A stretch of DNA of 64,000 nucleotides from Oncomelania hupensis (GCA_036898135.1 CM072520.1:2742343-2806342); one strand, 5' to 3'. Counted from the first letter of the stretch, positions 9,400-20,815 are shown. The notes: a model not told the origin generated them from the letters alone. A program made the numbers and translations.

Positions 9400-11338
9400 A
9401 AGTGAAGGTAGTGGTTCTTCATCCGATTCAGATGATACTTCTTCATCCTCAGTGACCTTGATGTCTTCAAGACGCTGGTCTTTAGGTAACATGCCTTTCT
9501 CCAAACACAGGAGCAGTTTTGAAATCTTTGCAAGCTGCATTGTGTCTGACGGCAGCCTGTACACCTCTCTGTGAATTCGTACGTCGTGACCCATATACTG
9601 AGCCAAAATGTCCAGCTCATTTTCTCGCAGGTTGACAACCTGACTAAGCGTAGCAACTTGCTTATGTAGATTTGTTCCAGTGATCAGTTCTGGATGTTCA
9701 AGTTCAGCAGAAGATACCATCTTGCGAAGAGTGTCTGAGCCACTCAAATGTCCATCTGACAAAAAATGTGTACAGGCAAAAACATACTGGTTCACATTGT
9801 TGATTCCAGCTTTGTTCCTCTTAGAACACAAAAGGTCAATAGCTGCTTTGACAATGTTAGTAAAAATGATATGGACAATACGCCCTCTTTTATCAAATAC
9901 TTCTACACAGGTCAAACTTTCACAAAGTTTTTGTTCAAAGGAACTGAGTGTCTTCAAAATATCAGCATCATGTTTTGATGGCTGTTTTAAGTCACTGAGC
10001 TTCAATTTTGAAGTTTATCCTTGTCGTCTGCGATTAAAGAGAATTGTCTGAGAAAGAGTAACTTCTGCAAGAGTACTCCATGCCTTTTGAATATCTTCAC
10101 AACTTTCATCTGCCAGTTTGCTCATGGCTTCTTCAGCCTTCTTGTCCCTTCTTTTGTTGGTAAAGCGTTCTGACAGCATGAGAAGAAATATCTTCATTCC
10201 AGCGCTTTTCGTGGAGCTTGATGTACCCTTTCACATTTCCTTGTTGTGCCTCATCTCCGTTTTCAATAGCGTTTATCTCCAGAATGTCTGCACACTTATG
10301 AAGTGAATGTCCCAATTTCTGTGCCAGTGATGGGATTTTAAAAGCACACTCTTCTTCCGAGTAACCTGTCACATTCTTTGTTCCTTTGACAACAATCTGA
10401 AAATTTTCAGGGATCAGAAAATCAGACAAACTTGCATTTGGCAGCTTTGCTATGGTTCTCATGGTCTGCACAAGACGAGCAAGTTCCCTCACCGAGTTCC
10501 TGATATGGCAGAAGTTCTCTTTGTCGTATTCCTTTCTTTTCAGTTCACGCTTTGCTAGGTCTCTGATTAACTTACTTGTCATTTCTCGCTAGGACAGCAA
10601 TTTGGTCCATATGCATAGAGTGCCAGAAACACCTAACTTTGTCACTGTCTTGTGGCACATTGTCAGGCAACGTCAATTGCCCCTTTTTCACCAACTGACG
10701 GCGTGCCCCACTTTCATCCCTGGATGATGCAATACACTTGTGCCTGTAAATGTCCTTCTTTTGAAAGTATCCTAAACAATGTGGGCAAGGAACAAAGTTC
10801 TCAGGCGAGGTGGATTCCTCACGTTTTCTACGCTTGACAACCATTTTGTCATCTCCTGTTTTCAACACACATAGATTGTGCTGGTGATCTCCAAAATTTC
10901 TTAATCTTGCCAACTCTGCCTTCTTCTGTGCTCCAACAGCATTCAAGTAGCCCACCAAACTGTTTTCCTCTTTGTGAACTGTCTCCAAGTGGCGGGCAAG
11001 CCTACTCTGAGGATGAGAACACAATAATGCTGCTGAGGTTTTTGAACATTTTGATCTGCAGTTTGAAAAGAGAAGCCACTAATGCTGCCAGAAACAGTTT
11101 CATCTGAACATGAGCCAGGGACATTAAAAGAACTAGTAACTAGATTTTCTGAAATACTTGTTTTGACTGGTATTACAACAGGTATGACCACAGACATTAA
11201 GCTGTCATCCGAGTGCGGGGGTGAATCTACCGAATCAGATTCATTGCTGTCCAAGTCCGTAAGAACATAATCTGCATCGCCTTGTGCATCATCTTCTTCT
11301 GATACATCCTGCACACACAACATATGACTAAGTGTCAA
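9400..11338 (-). pseudogene. Zinc-finger/tyrosine-recombinase-like protein, near full length (copy A)
   Basis: Order on the minus strand: acidic Ser-rich N-terminus (11338-11060); a C2H2-like finger (HYCV..CSHPQSRLARHLETVH); LRNFGDHQHNLCVL; a second finger (CPHCLGYFQKKDIYRHKC); a helical region (10582-10133); TLSQTILFNRRRQG, matching the first active-site Arg block of tyrosine recombinases; TNLHKQVATLSQ; ELDILAQYMGHDVRIHRE with the box His; and VYRLP with the candidate nucleophile Tyr at about 9550-9564. The usual second Arg is replaced (LHK). Acidic tail SSESDEEPLP. At least three frameshifts (near 11020, 10160 and 10010). No match to a named gene is recalled. A Crypton-like or domesticated recombinase is the best reading. 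Confidence 0.65.
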
Positions 11339-11929
11339 AAGATTTGTGGACAGACATTGGGGAAAAAATAAAATAATTTATTTACAGAAGCATTTCTATC
11401 TTCGCATATCAAGGGGCAAGGTTTCTGCTATCGTAAAATTGGTGCCAGTATGGCAGTAGGGAGGATTTGATGAAAAGATTATGTACAACTTTGAACTCTA
11501 CACCATGTAAAAGACTGATACAATCGCCGAGTCGATCTGCTTCTTTGCTGTCAGTAATAGGCCTAACTGCTACAGCCACAGTACCATAGGCATTAGAGTA
11601 TCTTGCACGCTTAAAAAAATTAATTACAAATCCAAATTTAAATGGATTCAAAAAAGTTTTAAAGCTATCAGGCATGGGAATTGTCCGCCTAAAAGCAAAT
11701 TTCCGCCGAAATGATTTGCTCAGCCGCCGAAAAAAAAAGTGTCCGCCGAAAAAAAAATTGAGCACTGGTCGTTTTTTTCCCTGGGAAGCACTCGTACCAG
11801 TGATACGCCGCCCGCTAGAATTACGCGTCGCCTATAGTGGCTGCTGTAACGCAGTCAGTTCACTATGCAAGCGGGCAACACAACACTGAACGCACTCTGC
11901 TTGTTCCCGCCGGCCTTGCGCAGTGTGGA
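11339..11929. other. Spacer with (CCGCCGAAAA) motif
   Basis: Four CCGCC(T/G)AAA or CCGCCGAAAAAA motifs lie at 11683-11760. ORFs through here look like chance frames. Confidence 0.3.
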
Positions 11930-12300
11930 GAAAATGGCGGTATTACACATTGTTAAACGTGGAGGAACTTTTGATGATACTCAGTGCGATAATTCTTGGA
12001 AATGGGAATGGCTCTCGCTTGTTTCGAGCGAACATCGTCTTGGTGCGTGTTTTCGCAAAGTTAATATACCTGGCGTAGCATGGTGTATCTCATGTGGCAA
12101 ACATGTATCATACGCAAGCCTGAGAAAATCCTTGCAGAGGGTCAGCAGAAGATAAACAGCAGTCAAAAACGACATGCATCCAGTGTTCTAGAGACCCCTG
12201 ACATTGAAGTTCTGCAGCCTCCACCTAAGAAAAAGCAGATAACCCTGGGATCGTTCTTTCTAAAAAAAACCTGTAATGTCAAGATCCACTTGTGTGTGTA
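11930..12300 (+). pseudogene. BED/TTF-like zinc-finger N-terminus
   Basis: The frame from MAVLHIVKRGGTFDD runs through DNSWKWEWLSLVSSEHRLG and NIPGVAWCISCGKHVSYAS. After a frameshift near 12125 it continues KILAEGQQKINSSQKRHASS and PPPKKKQITLGSFF. A W-K-W motif, then PG-x-AWC-x2-C and a spaced H, is the pattern of the zinc finger heading many hAT-like invertebrate transposase genes. No catalytic domain follows. From 12301 to 12818 nothing else is recognised. Confidence 0.4.
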
Positions 12301-12818
12301 AAGTTTTACATATGCTGTCTTATGAAGTAATGAAAACCATTTTAGTCAGTTTCATCAGGAGTCAAAACCTCTAAGCATTGCAGAGTTTATTTTTTCCCCA
12401 CTGGATTCTTCATGAGGACTCGGAGACATCTTTTGATATGAATGAGCTGGATTTGTAGAGCATATTTTTCACTGGACTTCTAATTATATACTTCATGAGC
12501 ACTGATGAACATTTCAGAATTTTCTTGGAGTTGTACCTGTACATATTTTTTCTCTGTGCTCTTCAAAATTACTGAATGACATTTTAGATAGTGTAGGAGT
12601 TGCTGTGCTGTTTGAAAAGGAAAAGAAGTGTTTGGAGCTGAGTTTCCCCTGTTTGTATTATGTGTTGTAAACTTCTTGGTGATACATTTTTCTATATTAA
12701 TAAAGCCACAAGGGAGTACCTCAGTTTGATTATGATTGACCCCAGAATGGATGCTTAACACTAAAAAAAAATGCCTGAAACTGATCATTTATTCACTTTT
12801 TATTGTCTTTAGAAACAC

Positions 12819-12897
12819 CCCGGTCTCTCTGGTCCTGATTTGGCTCGGAAGAGTCCGCTGGACCTAAAGCAATACCATGTAATGTAATGTAATGTAT
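12819..12897 (+). repeat. RNase H LINE 3'-end-only copy
   Basis: It has GGTCTCTCTGGTCCTGATTT, CTCGGAAGAGTCCGCTGGAC and TAATGTAATGTAATG. About 75 bp, no coding part. From 12898 to 13880 nothing is assigned. Confidence 0.85.
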
Positions 12898-13879
12898 TAG
12901 TGTAAATAGCCATTATTCACATGCACTTTAATTTGAATAAATGTTGATGAAAACATCTGTGCCTTTAATCTGCTTTGAGGTTAACACGTTCGGTTGGCAT
13001 GACAAGTGTCCCTTGTAGGTAGACTTTTTGTGTAGATGTTAAATATAGTCGAAAAGACCTTTAGAAATTAAAATGTAAATTCATATAGATGTACAAATTA
13101 TTCACAAAGGAAACCTGACAAGCCCGGAGACGTCAGCTTGATGGCTCAATCTGTATTCATAGTACCCCAAAGTAGCTAGTTTTCTAGAAACTTAGCTTCC
13201 CGCTGAATTTGGGAGTTGGCTTGTTTCAGTCTGTTGTTATTATCACATTATCAATTATCACTATTATTATCAATATCATTAATTTTCTATTATAATCATT
13301 ACTGTTATGGTTGCTTTACACAAAGAATACACATGAACAGTGGTGGTAATGACTGCGGTTATTGGACTCAAGGAAGAAGTTTTGAAGATACAGGTAAACG
13401 GACAAAGGGGAGCCATGGAAAATGGGAGTGGTGGGGATATAAGAAGACCAATGTGACCTTCACATCAAAAAATACATTCTCCAATTTCCATATATCGGCA
13501 AAGTACCAGTTTATAACTGCATCTGGCTTGGCGGTGTTGTGATGTACATGTGCGACAGATATGCATGTGTGTAACTTCAAATGTTTAACTCCAGGGATTA
13601 CATGGATTTCAAATACAAATATACAAATATTTCCATGCATGTACTACTTTTTAAAATTCCTTATAAAAAACACCATATCTTTGTGTTCATTGTTATTTTG
13701 ACTAGTTGAATGTAAATAAAAGCTTCATTCAAAAAGACTGATCAAATTTATTAATCAAAAAGCATTTGCAAATAAGGAGAAAGAAACAAAGGTATGCAAT
13801 GTCCTGAATTGTCAAACTTTATTAATCACATACAAAAATTAACACAAGAATCAAGGCACATACACATATACAAACAAAA

Positions 13880-14480
13880 GCGTTATATTCTGATCCCACA
13901 TCTTTTTGTGACACGCCTACTCTGTGTACAGAACTATAACTAAATTATGACATTATTACAACTGATACACAGGAAAAGAAGAAAAATAGCAAAGACACTT
14001 TGTTGCGACACACGTAAGGTGTATGTGAAGGTACAAACATAAATATGACTCTTTAATAACTGATATGCAGACAAATAAACTAAACTTCAGATCTTACCAG
14101 CTCTGTTGTGACACATCCTGTGTGCACAGAGATATAAAATAATTATAACAGTTCCGACAAATACAGAAAAAAAACCACTTCAGATTTAAAAAAAAAATAG
14201 CAGAGACAATTTGTTGCAACACACATAGTGTGTGTGTGTGTAGGTACAAACATAAATATGACACTTCAATAACTGATATACAGATAAATAAACTAAACCT
14301 CAAGATCTAACCAGCTCTGTTGTGACAAATACTGTGTGCACAGAGGTATAAAAGAATTATAACAGTTTCGTGACAGATACAGAAAAAAAGGGAAAAACTC
14401 ACATCAGATCAAATTAATTTATTATGGTACACATACTTTGCGTATGCTTGATGCTAAAATTTTGATGAAAAAAAACCCGA
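13880..14480. repeat. ~105-bp satellite, dimeric arrangement (left block)
   Basis: TTGTTGTGACACA...TGTGTGTGCA recurs at about 13908, 14002, 14104, 14210, 14317 and 14419. Units at 14104 and 14317 resemble each other more than their neighbours, as do 14002 and 14210, giving an A-B-A-B pattern of about 210 bp. Each unit centres on an inverted GACACA/TGTGTC-like core. A diverged unit remains near 14670. Confidence 0.7.
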
Positions 14481-15007
14481 ACAGTGCATTATCATAATTG
14501 ATAAAAATTATTACTTTGTCTCGTAAAAACTTTTATTATTATGTAGATTAAATCAATAGCATTAATTGTGGCTTTACTTAATTAACATCAACAGCTGAAA
14601 AAGTGGCTTTACTCAGTTGTCAAGGAATACGGATTTGCTTATATATTATTGTTCTTTAAAATAAAAAATCTAGCACACATTGTATGTGTGCGGTAGTACA
14701 TGTATTACATAATGATAACATGACCATAACTAAAACTTGAATTAAATACAAATCTAACAGCTGTATGTAGTGTGCCTGACATTATGGAACAATGAGGCCA
14801 CATGTCATTACTAGAACTAATTCTTTCCTAGAATATAAGCTTGACTGTATCACAGTACATACTTGAAAACTTCAAATCAGCTTTTAGCAGCTAACAACAC
14901 TGCTGCACATCCATACCCGTCGCACCAATGCCAGATCCCTGGATGTATAGCCACATAATCAACATATAACAATAAACGGAGAGGTGAGAATGATATTTAA
15001 AACAAAA

Positions 15008-15013
15008 TACACT

Positions 15014-15050
<37 letters not shown>

Positions 15051-16262
15051 AGTGTTCTTATTAAGCGCAGTTCCCCTTGCGGGCTCAACGCGCACGCAAA
15101 CAGCAGCCGCACGCATTGATACAAAAACACTGCCGTACGGGAATGGAGGGAGGGGGCAGAAAGTACTGGATAAGCATAAAAGTGTCAACGGAGTAATGGT
15201 TCACAGATTAAAAGCTGCACGAAAAAAGTATGTCTTGAGCTTTGTCCTAAAGCTCTCCAGCGATGAAACGTTCCTCAGCTCAGTGGGCAACGAATTCCAT
15301 ATCACAGGGGCCAGAGCACTGAAAGAGCGGTCTCCGACTGTTTTCAGGTTAGTTCTTAGAGTCTTAAGCAGTTTTTCGCTTGATGATCGCAAAGAGCGTG
15401 AGGGTTGGTAGGTTGTAAGCGCTGCAGACAGATATGGCGGAAGCATAGCGTCGAAATGTTGGTAACTAAGAACAGCAATTTTGTATAGTATGCGGAAATG
15501 AATGGGCAGCCAGTGAAGTTCTTTGAGCAGAGGCGTTGTGTGGCCTCGTTTAGGTTTACGCATAACAAGCCTTGCAGCATTGTTTTGAATCTGTTGCAAC
15601 CGTCCTATTTGTTCGCTCGGCAAACCGCCAAGGACCGAGTTGCAATAATCTAACCGGGATGTAACCATAGCGGTTACAAGCCTAGCAGCTGTGGCCTGAG
15701 TTAAATTAGACCTAATAGAGGCTATTCTGCGCAGCGCCAGATATGTGGCGCAGCAAATCGCACTGACGTGCTGATGCATTGAGAGCCTCTGATCGAGGAG
15801 TACTTAACATCTGATTGGAAAGCGATTTCATTACCCCCTATTTCTATGGAACTGCCGCCTACCAGTCTAAGGCGAGAAGCAGAGCCCACAGGCATCACTT
15901 CAGTCTTTTCTGTGTTCAATTTCAGCTATTACTGTTCATCCATTTAAGTACATCTTCAATGCAGTTCTGCACACTAGCCTGAACCGTCTGAAAATCAGCA
16001 GGGGGTGCACTTTTAGAGAGCTCCGTATCATCGGCGTATTTGTGATAGTCAGTCATGCTTGCTAATAATGTTAGAAAGAGGCTGTGCGTACAGCGAAAAC
16101 AACACTGGACCCAAAACAGACCCCTGGGGCACACCAAACTCAAGAGTCCGTGTTGAAGAGACACAACCATCAATAATGACAACCTGCTTTCTATCAGATA
16201 GGTAAGATTTGAACCATGCAAGCGCAACCTCCGTAACACCAAACGTGAAACAGAAGAAAATA
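15008..16262 (-). pseudogene. CR1/Rex1-like LINE, 5'-truncated RT
   Basis: RT motifs in order: TEVALAWFKSYLSDRKQVV, FGVPQGSVLGPVLFSLY, YADDTELSKSAPP, LKWMNSNS, NTEKTEVMPVGS, TSRLDYCNSVLGGLPSEQI, LQQIQNNAARLVMRK, LLKELHWLPIHFRILYKIAV, PVIWNSLPTELRN and SLESFRTKLKTYFF. This is the palm-to-thumb and C-terminal region typical of CR1/L2/Rex1 LINEs. Shifts near 16050, 15920 and 15780 break the frame. A 150-bp 3' UTR and an (AAT)n run (15015-15050) close it. The endonuclease and RT fingers are missing. It sits inside the satellite, splitting it in two blocks. Confidence 0.8.
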
Positions 16263-16288
16263 AAAAGATTATGGCTATTTAGTTTCAG

Positions 16289-17152
16289 GGGAAAATGTTT
16301 ATACAGCTCAATCAATTACATTAATCAGTGGATTTACTTGACATCGACCGTTCATTAAAAAGATGTGACTACTCAATTTGAACAGATGCACAACATATCA
16401 AGGAATACTGATTTGTTTACTTACAATATAGTAATTTTTAATCTGTTATTCTTGTCGTCAAATCGTTTCTTCTTTGGACCAATTTTAAGAAGTAAAACGA
16501 GTATAATGCATATGGCACAATCAGTTCTATTCACAATATCTTACAGGACCAGTTTATCCCAGTCTGGGTGTCATAGTAGTGCACGGATATGACAATGTGT
16601 TGTTTTGTTTCCGAGTTACAACTTACGATCTGACCCGCTTTGTTGTGACACACACACTGCGTGTGTAGAAGAATAATTATGACACTACCCTACTGATACA
16701 AAGCAAAAGATCTAACCTGCATTGTTCTGACACACATTGTGTGTGTGCAGTGGTATAACATAATCATGACACTACCATCACTGATGCAGAGATAAAGAAA
16801 ACAACCTTTAGATCTATATCACTTTGTTGTGACACCTATTTTTTGGAGTAGTATACAATAATTGTGACCCTATCAATCCCATTACTAATACACAGAAGAA
16901 GAACAAATGTTAAGATCAAACAAGCTTTGTTGTGACACATACTGTTTGTGTGCATGAAGATATCAACACAAAATACACATTGTGAAACCGAAAAGCAAAA
17001 AGGCCTTGTTGTATGTGATAAAAAAAATTATTATTTTATTTCAAAGACATTAAAGCATTTCTTAAAAGAATGTTTATACAGCTTAATCAATTTAATTAAT
17101 TAGTGGATTTACTTGACATTGCGCTCATGAAAAATATGTGACTACCTAATAA
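16289..17152. repeat. ~105-bp satellite (right block) with flanking 83-bp duplication
   Basis: Satellite units recur at about 16636, 16723, 16822 and 16926 (TTGTTGTGACACA core). An ~83-bp segment (ATGTTTATACAGCTCAATCA to ATGTGACTAC) occurs at 16289-16372 and again, diverged, at 17069-17152, showing a longer repeat unit around the satellite. Confidence 0.65.
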
Positions 17153-17357
17153 GTACAAATTCACCACCAAGATCTATAACTGAGTGTAGGGGGAGAATAA
17201 AAGTTTATATTGCCCACATGCGAGGCCAGTTTATGCAGATGTGTGTACTACACTTAAAAGCACTTGAAAGTCTTCACTACTACTTTTGTTGTTCTTGATG
17301 CAATAGAGTTCATAACTTTTTTGAAGTCCCTTCCAACCTACGATCCTTGGAGGTTAT

Positions 17358-17541
17358 TCAGTTACGAACATAGTTTTTAACATTCAGCCATGTTCGACTG
17401 TTCAAGTTCGACATTTCAGCACTCAAGCATTCCATGATGGCTTTTTTCCCAGGAAGTGTTCCTGAGGTTATATATTTTAAGAGATGTTTTTCCACCGCCT
17501 CCACCTCTTTTGGAGTCCATTTCCACGGTCTTTGTTTTGAC
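17358..17541 (-). pseudogene. SANT/Myb-like C-terminal exon of the zinc-finger/YR family
   Basis: It is preceded by a strong acceptor (ATTTCTTATTTTTTCAG, boundary 17541/17542). The exon encodes SKQRPWKWTPKEVEAVEKHL, LKYITSGTLPGKKAIMECL and RTWLNVKNYVRN, then a stop. The pattern RPW-x2-EV-x-AVEKHL, PGK, R-x-W-x2-VK-x-YV is what I recall as the tail of the zinc-finger/tyrosine-recombinase-like proteins, which would give them a C-terminal Myb/SANT-like DNA-binding domain. No catalytic exon of that family lies in the right place just upstream, so it is an orphan exon or the relic of a larger gene. Confidence 0.5.
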
Positions 17542-17894
17542 CCTGAAAAAATAAGAAATGACATTTTTGGTTGCACTATAACAAAGCCGAATAACATTGA
17601 TCTGTATCTCATAACGTACATAAAAGAAGCGAATGGTCTTGTTTGTTTGTACTTTATACAAACCTACAGAATCTTGGTTCATGTGTGTTTGCCTGTGGAG
17701 ATTTATGTTTCTACATACAACCCAAGTCTTTAGAGTCTATGGCAAGTACCGAGCATGATTTAGGTACTTGAATTTGACTTTCCAGTGGTCACATGGACTT
17801 CAGGAGGGGTCGTTGTGGCTCTCACTTGCCCAGGAAGTCGACAGACACCCGGAAGTTGACAGCCACCAGGTGCTTCCGAATCTGAAAAGCAAGA

Positions 17895-18043
17895 GCATGC
17901 ATTACATTACATGGTTGTTGCTTTAGGTCCAGCGGACTCTTCCGAGCCAAATCAGGACCAGAGGAGACGTTATCTGAAAATATTATAAAATGATTAAAAT
18001 CTTAAAAAACAAGCCTGTTACTCTTAAATAACTTGAATGGATT
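17895..18043 (-). mobile_element. RNase H LINE, 3' UTR-only copy
   Basis: Minus-strand copy ends CATGTAATGTAATG at 17897. It contains the terminal stem-loop and about 80 bp of 3' UTR. From 18044 to 18778 nothing is recognised. Confidence 0.85.
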
Positions 18044-18848
18044 AGGATTCGTCACATTGAGTGTAACATGCGACATGCCAAAACAAAGTTACTTTTTAGA
18101 ACAATACATGATTTAAAACAAAGCCAAGTAAATAGCACAATTTTGGTACTGTCAAACTACCTATGATCCCCTAGAGGTGAAATCAACAAACACACACACA
18201 CACCCCACCGATTATGGAATTTTTAAAAATCACAAACGTGATTATTTTTGTAGATGTTGGAAGAATGAATGTGTTTGTTTGTTTGTTTGTTGGTTGATTT
18301 AACCTTTTATTTGTATCGACCTAGGAAAGACTGACTGAAAACAATAGATTTTGCGCGATAGAACATAAACTACTTCATATACCTGGCTGCAAACTGCTTC
18401 ATGGTATTGCGTGGCAATGATGCTTACACATATATGCATGGTTTTCTGACATTTTGAAATAAACACAGGGAAGAGAATTAAAGAAAGTTTTTATTCAAAA
18501 GGTACGATTCACAAGACCAGTTCCTCTTTTGGTACTGCCAGGTTACCTGATAAGTACCGGGGGTACCATATCAATAACCACCTGGTACTGTATGCATAAC
18601 ATGTTGTGCAGCTGTAAAATGCTCAAAAGATTGTTTCCCTAAATGGAATAATGACTAAAATGAGAGTAGAATGATCCTTGATGTGTACAGTTCAGTCCTA
18701 AAAGCCATTTCATAATTGTTTTCCCAAATGAGCAAACGACATCAAACTTTGACATAGTTATCACTCAAATGTCAGTGCCTAAGAGATGGGTCTTATAATG
18801 CCAGACAGTGTTTTACGTCCACAGCATGAAGTCATTGCAGTAACACAG

Positions 18849-20520
18849 TTAGTCGTCGTCAGAATCACAATGATGGCAAACATAAGGATGGCCGTCATCT
18901 GGTGTGCACTGTACATGCGCCCATTTTTAGCATGAAACACAGGCAATCCATTTCTCTCTGCTTCTGCTGCATGAAAATGTCTCTCTGCTTCTGCTGCATG
19001 AAAATGTCTCACAGCAAACAATGCAAAACGGGCCATCATCATCGCTGCTACTGTCACTTGGTTCCACTCTCTTTGCCTTTGCCCTCTGCTTCTTCCTTCT
19101 TGGCTGCTTGCTGGATTTGTCCGTCTTGCGGCTGCTGGATTTTGCACATTTCTTCTTTTGTTCAAGATTGTTTTTGTAGGGACTGCTGGTAAAAAGGTGG
19201 GACTTAATGAAGATTCAGGGTTCTTCCTTTTGCTGCCACCAACGACTCTTGGAAGCGGAGAAAGGTCAATAACTCGAGGGGAAGCGAGGCGTACCATTAC
19301 CTCATAATGACCAGCATCTACATGTGGAATGTACTTAACAATCACTGGATCATTGGTACAGTTATCAGATGCATTGTACTTGGAAATATGGTCTGTGCCA
19401 ACCATCACTACATGGACTGGCCGATCAAGTACCTTAGCAGTGGCCTGTATTTCAAGTTCGCCAACCATTGATTTTGGGTCAGACATGTGAAGAATCCTTT
19501 CGGCGACAGTATGGAACTGAATGCGTGCAGGTATGTCAGCACTCAAAACTGCTGCTTCGGGTTCCGCGTCCAGATGTTCACACATGTGCGTAATAACTGT
19601 AGTCCGGAGGTTGTCAGCCCGAGCAGTTTCTTGTATTGATTTTATTGGGTCTAATAACTCTCCTGTTAGATGACTGCGTTCACCCTTCTGCAGATCAGGA
19701 TTCAAGGAAATGACGACTGCCCGGAAAAAAACATCGCCGTCTTCTTTGGTTGGAAGGGACTGAAAACCTGTTAATTCAGAAGCAGCAGTTGACTCAGATG
19801 GAGATGTAGATTCTGCAGCAGCGGTTGATTCATAAGATTCTGTTGGTATTTCTCCTGCTCCATGTGATGCTGTGGAAGGTTCTGGTGGCAACCCAGTTGT
19901 TGCATCATGGGCCTCATTTGGGTGGTCAGTAGCTTGGGGATTCCACTCTGGAACACGTGTGGTTGTTGGATGACTGTCCACAATTGCCTCCATCTGCCTG
20001 AACTCATCATCAAAGATGTGGGGATTGGGTGGCCACAGACCCGTTTTTCGGAAACCATTGATTGCCGTTTCCATGGTAGCAGCTTTGATGAACGCCCTGC
20101 CCACCAAACGACTGACGAGGTGCACTCCAACAGCTATCCCTTGGCTTGATTTCAGGAAGTTTTCAATTTCGATGTTGTACCAATTCTTCAAGGGCTTGGA
20201 AAATGCAACATCAAGCGGCTGCAACCGATGTGTTGTATGAGCTGGAAAGGAGAGAATGAACACCCCATTTTCTCTGGCCAGATTGATGGCGTCCAAGATT
20301 TTGCTGTGCGATGTATGTCCATCAAAGAGCAGCAGGACCTTGTGTTCTGGACTTGCGTTGACACTCTGGATGAAATGGCGCAACCATTGTATGAATGTGT
20401 CCGTGTCAATCCATCCAGAATCCGTGCAGGCAAACAGTTCCATTTGGAGCATCCACTTTCAGGCTATCAGCCATGCGTTTCCGTTTGAAAATGAGCATGG
20501 GAGGGATGAAATGCCCAGTG
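18849..20520 (-). pseudogene. pogo/Tigger transposase fused to OTU-like and PHD-like domains
   Basis: Minus strand, in order: end of a DDE_1 transposase (TGHFIPPMLIFKRKRMADSL; a 1-bp shift near 20433; GWIDTDTFIQWLRHFIQ; LLFDGHTSH with the second Asp; HRLQPLDVAFSKPLKNW with the third); a Ser/Thr/Glu-rich linker; an OTU-like segment (EDGDVFFRAVV to HVDAGHYEVMVRL); a basic Ser-rich stretch; and a PHD-like Cys cluster. The OTU Cys is Val (codon 19730-19732); its His is kept (19307-19309). Lesions: one base is missing in the T4 tract at 19156-19159, so the true C-terminus is in another frame. There it carries an in-frame TAA (18927-18929) and a 27-bp tandem duplication (18953-19006), and ends at 18849. 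Confidence 0.7.
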
Positions 20521-20524
20521 AATG

Positions 20525-20815
20525 GCAGTACAGGATATAACTCAAGTCGATGTTAATAGCGTTAACAAAGAAATTGCTGATATTTTATTGTCTGCTGCCA
20601 GCAATGCCTACATGCTAAGAAACATTAACAATAACAGTGCGAAGAAGAAGAGAAAAATGCCGTGGTTTGATGGCGAATGTAAGCTGAAAAGAAAAGTTTT
20701 TCGTAATGCTAAACGAAAGCATGCACGTGTTCACGATCAGAATTCGGGGAAAATGAGGAAACAAGCGTACAAAGCATACAAAAGCACTGTTTGTAGGAAG
20801 TTTAATGCACATAGA
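20525..20815 (+). pseudogene. LINE ORF2 linker fragment
   Basis: The frame MAVQDITQVDVNSVNKEIAD, SAKKKRKMPWFDGECKLKRK, VFRNAKRKHAR, AYKAYKSTVCRKFNAH matches the hydrophilic linker between endonuclease and reverse transcriptase of CR1/Jockey-type LINEs, where a PWF-D-x2-C motif precedes a run of basic residues. Neither flanking domain is present. From 20816 to 21069 nothing is seen. Confidence 0.5.

Noticed and set aside
11409..11765. 118-aa minus-strand ORF as a gene
   Set aside because: Its start is poly-Phe/Arg from the CCGCCGAAAAA motif and the rest matches nothing I know.
18779..19160. C-terminal HFHAAEAER peptide as a real domain
   Set aside because: It is a frameshifted reading of a PHD-like Cys cluster with a 27-bp duplication.
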